In this document: positions 1 through 6,678 of the stretch, piece after piece
Numbering within the stretch: the first letter of the stretch is position 1
Layout of the letters: every line of letters starts with the position of its first letter
NCBI GenBank assembly: GCA_035258565.1
Contig: DATFXF010000081.1
Coordinates: forward strand, 1 to 9,723
Direction: 5' to 3'
Length of the DNA stretch: 9,723 bases
Source: DATFXF01 sp035258565
GTDB lineage: Bacteria > Acidobacteriota > Terriglobia > Acidiferrales > UBA7541
Notes under the pieces: model-generated
What the model saw: only the letters and a program-made list of their open reading frames with translations
The model's database searches: none
What the model was told of the DNA's origin: nothing
Made by a program: the position numbers and the translations under genes

Positions 1-1016
1 AGGTTAGCAGCAAGGGCCTTTTGGATCTTCTCCATGAGTTCTTTCATGGCGCGCTTGACCCGCCGGTTCTCAACCTCATCCGATAAATGGGCCAGTTCGC
101 GGCGCGCCCGGTCTAGCACCCTTGTCATGACCTCTTCGAAAGCAGCAAACTCGGCCGAGTCCCGCACAAACCCGGAGCGGTCGCTCGTGATCGGCAGAAA
201 ATCGGCATGAGCCTCGCCCAGAATTCGCGCCAGCGCCACGCCTTGCAAGTCAAAGGGCAGACGCGCCACAGCAACCTGCTTAATCCGCTCCAGGATCCCA
301 ACTTCGGCGGGCTCTGCCCGTGAAGCCGGGCGGATGATCAGCTCGCCGCGCACGACGCCGAAGGAGGTTCCCTCCAGAAACGGAATCCGGCGCCCTTCCA
401 TATAGCGCGCCTCTAGTTTCCTTCCGTTTAGCAAAACGCTGAAGCTCTTCGCCTGCAGAGGGAGTGTTTCCAGAAGATGGCGCTCCACAACATCCAAGTC
501 AAAGGTCTTCTTCAGGTCGCGCAGAGTGACGCGCGTACCGTCCCCGCGGGAAGGGTCGGGGGCTTCAATTCGCAGCGGCAGATACCAGTGTTCCCGGGTG
601 GCTTCCCAGTCCTGCCGGTCAAAAATTACGGTGGCCGAGAAATCGCCCTTCTGGGTTGACACCTCAAAGTGATCCGAAGCCGAAAGCGTGGAGAATTTGC
701 CAATCCCAAATTCTCCGATCCGGTCGCGGCCAAAGACTGGGCTCTTGGGCGTTCTTCTCTTTTGGGCGCTCCCGATCTCAAAATACTGTTTCAGTCCCTC
801 CAAATCCATGCCCGAGCCGTTGTCGGACACGGTAATCTCATGCTCCGATAGCTGAATATGTACCACGGTAGCGTCTGCGTCGTAGGCGTTGTTGACCAGT
901 TCGCGCAAAAGCTCAACCGACTCGGCATACAGCCTTTCGCCAATGACGACCAAATGCGACTTATCGACCGTGACAGGAAGTCGCGTGAGTTCCGACGACG
1001 CAGTGATGCTTTCCAT
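1..1016 (-). CDS. GHKL-fold (HSP90/MutL/histidine-kinase-like) ATPase, C-terminus cut by window edge
   Basis: Reading the minus strand from an ATG at 1016-1014 gives an uninterrupted frame of 338 codons with no stop before base 1, so the 3' end lies outside the window. The protein has the three hallmark ATP-binding motifs of the GHKL superfamily: an N-box around residues 39-47 (ELVNNAYDA, with the Mg-coordinating Asn), a DNGSGM G1 box at 65-70, and a glycine-rich GEFGIGKFS lid motif at 101-109. A later conserved-looking SDRSGF stretch near residue 280 recalls the C-terminal part of HSP90-like ATPases annotated simply as ATP-binding proteins. There is no signal peptide or membrane segment, so it should be cytoplasmic. 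An AGGAG ribosome site lies 8 bases before the start. The cellular role is not deducible: the sequence rules out neither a chaperone-like nor a MORC/MutL-like role. Standard HtpG is unlikely because its usual N-terminal start and NKEIFLRELISN-type N-box are not present. The family call is firm; the function is open. Confidence 0.88.
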   Translation of the reverse strand, partial: MESITASSELTRLPVTVDKSHLVVIGERLYAESVELLRELVNNAYDADATVVHIQLSEHEITVSDNGSGMDLEGLKQYFEIGSAQKRRTPKSPVFGRDRIGEFGIGKFSTLSASDHFEVSTQKGDFSATVIFDRQDWEATREHWYLPLRIEAPDPSRGDGTRVTLRDLKKTFDLDVVERHLLETLPLQAKSFSVLLNGRKLEARYMEGRRIPFLEGTSFGVVRGELIIRPASRAEPAEVGILERIKQVAVARLPFDLQGVALARILGEAHADFLPITSDRSGFVRDSAEFAAFEEVMTRVLDRARRELAHLSDEVENRRVKRAMKELMEKIQKALAAN

Positions 1017-1024
1017 GGGCTAGT

Positions 1025-1036
1025 CTCCTCGAGGAG
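1025..1036 (-). promoter_or_regulatory. Ribosome-binding site of the GHKL ATPase inside a 12-bp palindrome
   Basis: On the minus strand the AGGAG core (plus-strand 1025-1029) sits 8 bases before the ATG at 1016, which supports that start. The site is the right half of a perfect palindrome, CTCCTCGAGGAG, so in the mRNA the GGAG could pair with the CTCC just before it across a TCGA loop. The stem is only four base pairs, so any masking effect would be weak. Confidence 0.55.
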
Positions 1037-1181
1037 TAGTCACCGGAAACACGCATAGCTTACCAAGTTGGCTGGGCAGTTTTCTACCCCGAGCCGGATG
1101 TGGCCCGATTCTCGGGTGTGAGTGCCAAGTTTCAATCCTGGATGGGTGGTTCTTGCCGGAACGTTCCTAACGCGTCGATTT

Positions 1182-1202
1182 GCGCATGCATGAGCGATGC
1201 GC
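1182..1202. repeat. Short perfect inverted repeat (6-bp arms, 9-base spacer)
   Basis: The arms gcgcat (1182-1187) and atgcgc (1197-1202) are perfect reverse complements around a 9-base spacer, ending 10 bases before the candidate -35 box at 1213. The placement would suit a regulator-binding site upstream of the promoter, but arms this short can arise by chance in GC-rich DNA. Confidence 0.25.
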
Positions 1203-1212
1203 CCTCCCTATC

Positions 1213-1242
1213 TTGACAACCGCGGCGGTGTGGGTGGAATAT
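1213..1242 (+). promoter_or_regulatory. Candidate sigma-70-type promoter for the receptor gene
   Basis: A perfect TTGACA at 1213-1218 is followed, after 18 bases, by GAATAT at 1237-1242, which matches the TATAAT consensus at only three of six positions. The region around the -10 is a local AT-rich island in GC-rich DNA. Transcription starting just downstream would give a leader of roughly 130 bases before the receptor ATG. The -35 is strong, the -10 is weak, and no transcript data are available. Confidence 0.4.
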
Positions 1243-1367
1243 TCGCTCACATTTTCGAGCGGTGGGGGTGAGGTTCTTTCGTGCTCCCCCCTGGGGTGCG
1301 TTTCGGAAGGAATCGGCACAGCGCTCTGGCAGCAAGATGCCCCGGCTGCGCGGATTCCTCAGCTTCC

Positions 1368-1373
1368 AAGGAG
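1368..1373 (+). promoter_or_regulatory. Ribosome-binding site fixing the receptor start at 1383
   Basis: AAGGAG lies 9 bases upstream of the ATG at 1383. This start places a basic residue pair and a hydrophobic stretch at the very N-terminus, as expected for a signal peptide. The longer in-frame ATG at 1281 would bury the signal peptide behind 34 residues lacking any recognisable feature, and it has no comparable ribosome site. Confidence 0.75.
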
Positions 1374-1382
1374 CAAACAGAA

Positions 1383-4286
1383 ATGGAAACAGCGCGCCAG
1401 ATGCTTCGATTCGCTTTGGCGGCCGCCTTGGCAGCGGGCTTGGGCGCGACAGTTCTGTGCGCCCAGACCGGCACCAGTTTCACTCTTCAGGGCACGGTAT
1501 TCGATCCCAGCGGGGCTGTGGTGCCCGGCGCCACGGTTTCGGTGAAGAACCTGAGCCTAGGCCTCGCGCGGACGGCGCAGGCCGACGACCAGGGCCACTA
1601 CATTTTCGCGGCGCTGCCGCCCACCGGTGAATATCAGATCAGCGTGGAATCGCCCGGCTTTGCCTCCCAGACCAGGCGGGGCCTCACCTTCGAGGCGAAT
1701 GCCTCGCCAGTGATCAATTTCACTCTGAAACCCGGAGCAGTCCAAGAAAACGTGATGGTGAACGAACAAGCCCCGCTCGTGGAAAGCACCCGCTCGGAGG
1801 TTAGCTACACGGTGGGAGAGCAGGCAGTCCAGGACCTGCCGCTGGTCAGTCGTAACTTCTTTGACTACATGAATCTGACTCCAGGCGTGGTCCGCGTGGG
1901 TGGTGGCAGCGGCAACGTGACCCTGAACGGTCAGGGCCGCCGCGAACTCACCATCCTGGCCGATGGTGTGACCAACCAGTTGCGCGAGATACGCACGCTC
2001 GGAGGGGATCTGGCCGGGGCCAACGGCACCTTCTCGCTGGACGTCGTGAAGGAAGTGCAGGTAATCACCAACGCCTTTTCCGCTGAGTTTGGGCGCAGCC
2101 TGGCCGGCGTGGTCAACAGCATCACCAAGAGCGGCACGAACGAGTTTCACGGCGACGGCTTCATCTATGGCCGGCCTTCCTCGCTGGCCGCCGGAGATCC
2201 TCTCACCAAGAGAAACCCGGACCTGAACCGCGAGCAGTGGGGCGGCACCATCGGCGGCCCCATCGTCAAGGACAAGACCCACTTCCTGGCGAACTACGAG
2301 CAGACCCATCAAGCCCAATTGGCGGCTGGTATCACTTCACTTTTGGAGCCCCACCCCGGCGTGCTCCTCAGCCAGCCTTTCAAGGAGCTCAAGACCTTCG
2401 GCAAGGTGGACCACCAGTTCACTCCCAACCATCGCCTGGAAGCGCGCTACAGTTTCGTACGAAGCAGGTCCGACAACATAGGGCCCGGCGGCTTGACTAC
2501 CTCGGACCGTGCCGACGCGGCCCAGGACTTCACCCAGAACGTGGAGGCTTCTCTCGCCTCCGTGATCTCGCCGCGCCTGGTGAATGAGTTCCGTTTCGCT
2601 TTCACCAAGGACAAGTTTGACAACTTTCAGGAAGTTGTTGGCCCGAGCTTGCCACCGGATTACTCCCATCTCACCGCGGCGATCAACCGCGCCGGCGTGG
2701 GCAATCTCGGCCCGGATCCAAACCTGCCTCAGAATTTGGACGAGAAGGGCCTGCACTGGATTGACAAGCTCTCAGATACCGTCGGGCGGCACAACCTGAA
2801 ATTCGGCGGGGAAGTCAGCGCCTACTTCCGCTTTGTGACTTTCTTTAACAATCTCTTGGGGACTTACAACTTTGCCGCGGGCACGCCGTTTCCCTTCGAC
2901 CCGAATAACCCGAAGACTTTCCCGGTGAACTACCAGCAAGCCTTCGGCAAATCGGGTTTGAACTTCCACGAGGCCCTCCTGGGATTTTTCTTCCAGGACG
3001 ATTTCAACGTCACCCGAGGCCTCACGCTGAACATGGGCCTGCGCTACGACTACGAGACCCTAATGCGGGACAGCAACAACTTCGCCCCGCGTTTCGGCTT
3101 CGCCTGGGACCCGAAAAAAGATGGGAAGACGGTGGTGCGCGGGAGCTATGGGATTTTCTTCGCCAGCATCGAGACCTCGCTGATCAACCGCGAGTCGAAC
3201 AGCGGGCCGCAGGGCCTCTTCACCATCTCGCTGACGCCCTTCAACCCCGATGGATCGCTCAACCCGCTGTTTCCTACCTTTCCCAACCGCCTGACCGCAC
3301 TGCCGGTCGGAGTCAACTTTGTCCGTACTGACGTGTTTATTCCCATTACTCGCGGCCTGAGCACCACGGACTTTCCCGAATCAGTGGGAGACAAGTTCGG
3401 CGGCCTGCGCGTGAATCCTTACACCGAGCAGCTCAACTTCGGCATCCAGCGAGAGCTGGTCCCAAGCCTGGCCATGAGCATTGATTACACGATGGTGCAC
3501 GGCTTGAAACTCCTCCGCACCGAGGACCTCAACGCGCCACCCTTCTTCATGGTCTTCTTGGGGCATACTCGCAGCGTGGCGCAGGCCGACGCGCTGCGGC
3601 CCTTGGGTGTGCCCTCGCGCGTGCCGGGGCCGCTCGGCGTGGACTTCGGTGGCTTTCGCAACCTGTTTCTCCAGGAGTCGGGCGATTCGAGCATCTACCA
3701 CGCCATGACCGTCCGCCTGACCAAGCGCTTCAGCCGCGGATTCAGCTTGGGCGGCTTCTACACTTTCTCGAAGGCCATCAGCAACTCCGACAACTTCCGC
3801 GTCGCCGATTCGCGCCACCTCGATCCCACCAACTACCGTTTGGACCGGGGCCTGGCGGACCAGGACCGCCGGCATAACTTCGTCCTCAGCGGCATCTGGG
3901 AGCTGCCCTTCGGCTTTCGGCTGGGCGGAATCTTCAATGCCGTCTCCGGCATTCATTACAGCGGGGTCACCGGTGGGGATCCGATGGGTATCGCCGACAG
4001 CCAAGGGGGAACAGGCCGGGAGCGGCCCGGACAACTCGGCCGCAACACCTTTCAGGCGCGCAGGATCGTCAACCTGGACGCCAACGTGGCCAAAGGGTTC
4101 AAGCTCACGGAAAGACAGCGGGTGGAACTGCGCGCCGAAGTGTTCAATTTTGCGAACCACTTCAACGTAACAAGCGTCAATAACACGATTGGGCTCGACA
4201 TCTTGAATCCGCCCGCCGCGTTTGGACGGCCAACCGGTACACTTCCGGGACGCCAGTTTCAGTTTTCCGGCAGGTACAGCTTTTAG
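1383..4286 (+). CDS. Oar-like TonB-dependent receptor with N-terminal carboxypeptidase-regulatory-like domain
   Basis: This 967-residue outer-membrane protein is a ligand-gated TonB-dependent transporter of the type greatly expanded in Acidobacteriota. Residues 1-27 form a signal peptide (Arg5, Arg9, an Ala/Leu-rich core, likely cleavage between Ala27 and Gln28). Residues about 33-117 form a beta-sandwich of the CarboxypepD_reg/CnaB-like kind (LQGTVFDPSGAVVPGATV, then the GHYIFAALPPTGEY turn). A TonB-box-like ENVMVNE follows at 122-128. The plug runs from about 137 to 255, with DLPLVSRNFFDYMNLTPGV and the AEFGRSLAGVVNSITKSGTN signature. The rest is beta-barrel, with repeated aromatic strand ends (GLRYDYE, RHNFVLSGIWELPFG, ELRAEVFNFANHF) and a terminal GRYSF whose last Phe suits BAM-dependent insertion. 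The mature protein contains no cysteine. It is first in an apparent three-gene set with a peptidase and a propeller protein, which hints at peptide-like substrates, but the transported ligand cannot be read from sequence. Oar-like proteins are often 1000-1200 residues, so this one is slightly short but intact. Confidence 0.93.
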   Translation: METARQMLRFALAAALAAGLGATVLCAQTGTSFTLQGTVFDPSGAVVPGATVSVKNLSLGLARTAQADDQGHYIFAALPPTGEYQISVESPGFASQTRRGLTFEANASPVINFTLKPGAVQENVMVNEQAPLVESTRSEVSYTVGEQAVQDLPLVSRNFFDYMNLTPGVVRVGGGSGNVTLNGQGRRELTILADGVTNQLREIRTLGGDLAGANGTFSLDVVKEVQVITNAFSAEFGRSLAGVVNSITKSGTNEFHGDGFIYGRPSSLAAGDPLTKRNPDLNREQWGGTIGGPIVKDKTHFLANYEQTHQAQLAAGITSLLEPHPGVLLSQPFKELKTFGKVDHQFTPNHRLEARYSFVRSRSDNIGPGGLTTSDRADAAQDFTQNVEASLASVISPRLVNEFRFAFTKDKFDNFQEVVGPSLPPDYSHLTAAINRAGVGNLGPDPNLPQNLDEKGLHWIDKLSDTVGRHNLKFGGEVSAYFRFVTFFNNLLGTYNFAAGTPFPFDPNNPKTFPVNYQQAFGKSGLNFHEALLGFFFQDDFNVTRGLTLNMGLRYDYETLMRDSNNFAPRFGFAWDPKKDGKTVVRGSYGIFFASIETSLINRESNSGPQGLFTISLTPFNPDGSLNPLFPTFPNRLTALPVGVNFVRTDVFIPITRGLSTTDFPESVGDKFGGLRVNPYTEQLNFGIQRELVPSLAMSIDYTMVHGLKLLRTEDLNAPPFFMVFLGHTRSVAQADALRPLGVPSRVPGPLGVDFGGFRNLFLQESGDSSIYHAMTVRLTKRFSRGFSLGGFYTFSKAISNSDNFRVADSRHLDPTNYRLDRGLADQDRRHNFVLSGIWELPFGFRLGGIFNAVSGIHYSGVTGGDPMGIADSQGGTGRERPGQLGRNTFQARRIVNLDANVAKGFKLTERQRVELRAEVFNFANHFNVTSVNNTIGLDILNPPAAFGRPTGTLPGRQFQFSGRYSF

Positions 4287-4358
4287 CCGAGGTGGGGTGG
4301 GGCAGGAAGAAGCCCTCCGAGAAGACACCCGATAAGAGGACAGACACCCACGCACCGA
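4287..4358 (+). other. 72-base gap between receptor and peptidase genes, with a G-rich tract
   Basis: The gap begins with ggtggggtggggcagg at 4291-4306, four G-tracts with very short loops just after the receptor stop codon. No stem followed by a T-run is present, so I do not see a terminator. An AGAGGA at 4335-4340 is the only purine-rich stretch near the following GTG start, and it is 18 bases away, further than an ordinary ribosome site. The short gap and absence of a terminator favour co-transcription of the two genes. Confidence 0.5.
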
Positions 4359-6572
4359 GTGCGCTTTTCATTTTGTTACCTTTGCCTTTGGCCCCTTACC
4401 CTTGGGGTTTTCGCCTTCCCTTCTGCCGTTCTTGCGCAGGCGTCACAGCCTTTTCGGCCCGAGGACATGTTGAGCATCGTCACCTTCGCCGAAAGCAGCG
4501 GGCCACAGATTTCTCCGTCGGGGGACATGGTAGCCTACGCCGCCGTTGACGTTTCGGACGAATCAAATATTCTGGCACGACACCCAACCGCATTTCTGCA
4601 CGTGGTGAAGCTGAAGGGAAAGGAAGATCGCCGGCTCCCGAACGAAGTGGATCACGCTGACACGCCGGTCTGGTCGCCCGACGGCCGCACATTGGCATTT
4701 CTTCGAACGCGCGGCGGTCTGCGGCAGGTAATGCTTTGGGACGCGGTCAGCGAGGGAACGCGCGCGATTGGCGAAGCCTTTCCGCAGGACCGCAGCCTCT
4801 GGTCCTCTGAAGGTCTCCAGCCGCAGTGGCTGCCGGATGGCAAGACGCTGATCCTGCCGGTGCTGGAACCGGTTGTTCCGCAGCCTCTACCCCGCGTGCG
4901 CGTTATCCGCAGCACCGATGCAGTCGTTCCAGGCGACCATTTCTTCATCGACAGCCGACTTTGGAAGATCATCGCGCTGGAAGCCAGGAGTGGCCGCGCT
5001 CGGCTGCTGACGCCCAAATCGATTGCATTGAGAGGGTTCGTTGTCTCTCCCGATGGCAGGCACACACTCTACCAAGCCGTTCGACCGGAGACGTTGGGAC
5101 ACTTCCGGGCGGAGAAGCTCGACTGGTGGTCGGTATCGTTGAGTGGAGATGAGCCTCCCCGTCGAACCTTCGCCCAAGGAAGGGAGCACCCCGAGCCTCC
5201 TTGGCTGGCATGCTCAGGCGATGGGCGGGAAGTCTTGTGGCCGGAATCGGGGAAACTGCTCAGCCGAGCGCTCGAAGGTGGGGAGGAGCGCGTCGTGGTT
5301 GAGAATTTTCCCGAAACCACTCGCCTCCCACGACTGGCCGCCCGATCCCAAATGCTGGCGCTGCTGGCCGCGCGCCCCCACACGGGGCCGAAAGATCCCA
5401 AGATGTACTCTATCCTTCGCCCGGTCGAAGACGTGCTCGTCATCGATTTGGCCAACGGGCGAACGCGAACCCTCACCGCGGCCGATCGAAACGATGAGAT
5501 CAGCGACCTGACCTGGAGCAGTGACGGCCAGGCCCTCTTCTACCGCGCGGTCGACCCCTCTTCTTTGGAGGAGACGATCTACCGCTCGTCCGCTGGAGAG
5601 CTAAAGGCCCAGCGCGCCTTCTCCGCCAATGAATTTCTGAGCGGGCTGTCCCCTTCCGCAGATGGACGGCTGCTTGCCTTTACGGCGATGAGCGCCACTG
5701 CACCAGCCGATACGTATCTGCTGGACTTCGGCGAGGAGCGGAGGCGGCCCCTCACCCGACTGAACCCCCAGTTGAACGCCTTTCGTTTCGTGGTTCCGGA
5801 AGTTTTTGATTACTACTCGGCGGACGGCGAGCCCCTGCGCGCTCTACTCTTCAAGCCCGCCGGCGCGGGGCCCACGCATCCGGTCCCAGTCGTCACCTAC
5901 GTTTATGAGAACCTCTCGCCGCTGCGGAACCACTTTGACGCGGAAGCGCAGATGCACGTCAGTCAGGGCTACGCGTACTTGATGCCGGACGTGTCGGTGC
6001 ATGTCGGTCACACCGGAGAGTCCTTTGTAAAGTCCGTGGTCCCGGCGGTGAACGCGGCCCGCGCACAAGGGTTCACTAACGGGAGGTTCGGAATCCATGG
6101 TGGCAGCTTCGGCGGGTACGCGGGCCTCTTTCTGATCTCGCACGTGGACATCTTCTCGGCGGCCGTGCTCCGCGCCCCGCCGAGCGACTTTTTCAGCACT
6201 TGGGGCGACGGCCGGGACCGCGACATTTGGACCATCGAAATCGGACAAGCGCGCACGGGCGGCAACCCTTGGGAGATTCCGCAGGTTTATTTCGACAACT
6301 CGCCCTTCTTTAGCGCAGATCGCGTACACACTCCGGTATTGATCCAGCACGGCGAGAAGGACTACACCGTGCCGCTGGAGCAGGGTGTGATGATGTTCTC
6401 GGCACTGCGAGCTTTGAAGCGTCCTGCCGCGATAGCCTTGTATCGGGAGGGTGACCATAGCATTGTGCGCGGCTCGCGCAGCGATTTTCTGGAGGTCTAC
6501 CGGCGCACCCTCGACTGGTGGGATAGATACCTGAGGGGCTCGCCGGTGCCAGAGAAAACGAATTCGCAATAA
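4359..6572 (+). CDS. Secreted S9-family (prolyl oligopeptidase-type) serine peptidase with TolB-like propeller
   Basis: This 737-residue protein starts at GTG. Residues 1-26 are a signal peptide (Arg2, a long hydrophobic core, cleavage likely between Ala26 and Gln27), so it acts in the periplasm or outside the cell. Residues about 30-470 form a beta-propeller built from PD40/TolB-like repeats: ISPSGDMVAY near 51, VWSPDGRTLAF near 104, LPDGKTLILP near 158, VVSPDGRHTLY near 228, SGDGREVLWP near 286, TWSSDGQALFY near 385 and SPSADGRLLAF near 431. Residues about 480-725 form the alpha/beta-hydrolase domain. The nucleophile is Ser583 in GGSFGG, the acid is probably Asp668 in HGEKDYTVP and the base His700 in EGDHS; Tyr516 in VYENLS fits the oxyanion-hole tyrosine of S9 enzymes. 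Family members remove dipeptides or acyl-amino acids from oligopeptides that can enter through the propeller. Subfamily (acylaminoacyl peptidase-like or DPP4-like) and specificity cannot be settled here. It follows the receptor by 72 bases and precedes the propeller protein by 106. Catalytic residues are complete, so it should be active. Confidence 0.92.
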   Translation: MRFSFCYLCLWPLTLGVFAFPSAVLAQASQPFRPEDMLSIVTFAESSGPQISPSGDMVAYAAVDVSDESNILARHPTAFLHVVKLKGKEDRRLPNEVDHADTPVWSPDGRTLAFLRTRGGLRQVMLWDAVSEGTRAIGEAFPQDRSLWSSEGLQPQWLPDGKTLILPVLEPVVPQPLPRVRVIRSTDAVVPGDHFFIDSRLWKIIALEARSGRARLLTPKSIALRGFVVSPDGRHTLYQAVRPETLGHFRAEKLDWWSVSLSGDEPPRRTFAQGREHPEPPWLACSGDGREVLWPESGKLLSRALEGGEERVVVENFPETTRLPRLAARSQMLALLAARPHTGPKDPKMYSILRPVEDVLVIDLANGRTRTLTAADRNDEISDLTWSSDGQALFYRAVDPSSLEETIYRSSAGELKAQRAFSANEFLSGLSPSADGRLLAFTAMSATAPADTYLLDFGEERRRPLTRLNPQLNAFRFVVPEVFDYYSADGEPLRALLFKPAGAGPTHPVPVVTYVYENLSPLRNHFDAEAQMHVSQGYAYLMPDVSVHVGHTGESFVKSVVPAVNAARAQGFTNGRFGIHGGSFGGYAGLFLISHVDIFSAAVLRAPPSDFFSTWGDGRDRDIWTIEIGQARTGGNPWEIPQVYFDNSPFFSADRVHTPVLIQHGEKDYTVPLEQGVMMFSALRALKRPAAIALYREGDHSIVRGSRSDFLEVYRRTLDWWDRYLRGSPVPEKTNSQ

Positions 6573-6678
6573 CCAGAACCGAGGTCATGGTCGAGAAGGC
6601 CCTTCTCTGCCCCCAACCCTTTTCGGGAAGAGCGCCGCCAGGCAAACGCCCCGCGTTTTTTGGGAGTGAGGATCGAGG
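6573..6678 (+). other. 106-base gap between peptidase and propeller-protein genes
   Basis: The gap holds a perfect dyad, gagaagg-c-ccttctc, at 6593-6607, which could fold as a 6-bp stem with a three-base loop, and a run of six T at 6655-6660. The two are almost 50 bases apart and the sequence directly before the T-run has no matching stem, so neither makes a convincing intrinsic terminator. A GAGGA ribosome site at 6668-6672 lies 6 bases before the next ATG. The gap is compatible with co-transcription, possibly with RNA processing or attenuation, but nothing here proves either. Confidence 0.45.
6593..6607. repeat. Perfect 15-base dyad between peptidase and propeller-protein genes
   Basis: Arms of seven bases (gagaagg and ccttctc) flank a single C, equivalent to a hairpin with six pairs and a three-base loop. 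It begins 21 bases after the peptidase stop codon. No T-run follows within ten bases, so it is better read as a possible mRNA 3'-end or processing hairpin than a terminator. Confidence 0.3.

Larger units (their letters stand above)
1017..1382. other. Divergent intergenic region between the GHKL ATPase and the receptor gene
   Basis: These 366 bases separate the minus-strand ATPase start from the plus-strand receptor start. They contain the ribosome sites of both genes, one candidate rightward promoter near 1213-1242, a small perfect dyad at 1182-1202 and a palindrome at 1025-1036. Plus-strand frames open across the second half (for example upstream in-frame extension of the receptor to 1281), but their residues resemble no signal peptide or domain. 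I see no tRNA, riboswitch-like structure or convincing small gene. No clear leftward promoter for the ATPase could be picked out. Confidence 0.6.

Noticed and set aside
477..1058. Three small plus-strand frames (477-659, 669-851, 858-1058)
   Set aside because: They lie entirely opposite the GHKL ATPase, whose minus-strand frame shows all three ATP-binding motifs; the plus-strand products show no domain or signal.
1281..1300. C-run/G-run hairpin in the receptor leader
   Set aside because: Only four continuous pairs, interrupted by a T-T mismatch; easily explained by chance in GC-rich sequence.
1281..1382. Longer start for the receptor gene at ATG 1281
   Set aside because: It adds 34 residues with no features ahead of a clear signal peptide, and the good AAGGAG sits before the ATG at 1383.
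1449..1463. Lipoprotein signal at the receptor's Cys26
   Set aside because: Residues before the Cys (Thr-Val-Leu) do not fit the lipobox, and an Ala|Gln signal peptidase I site follows directly.
1557..2318. 253-codon minus-strand frame
   Set aside because: It lies antisense to the receptor's plug region and has no recognisable motif; long antisense frames are expected in GC-rich coding DNA.
3381..4355. 324-codon minus-strand frame
   Set aside because: Antisense to the barrel of the receptor, of low-complexity composition and without domain signatures.
5844..6569. 241-codon minus-strand frame
   Set aside because: Antisense to the catalytic domain of the S9 peptidase, where the sense frame has intact Ser, Asp and His motifs.
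6655..6660. Run of six T as an intrinsic terminator
   Set aside because: The GC-rich sequence just before it has no matching stem, and the nearest good dyad is almost 50 bases upstream.
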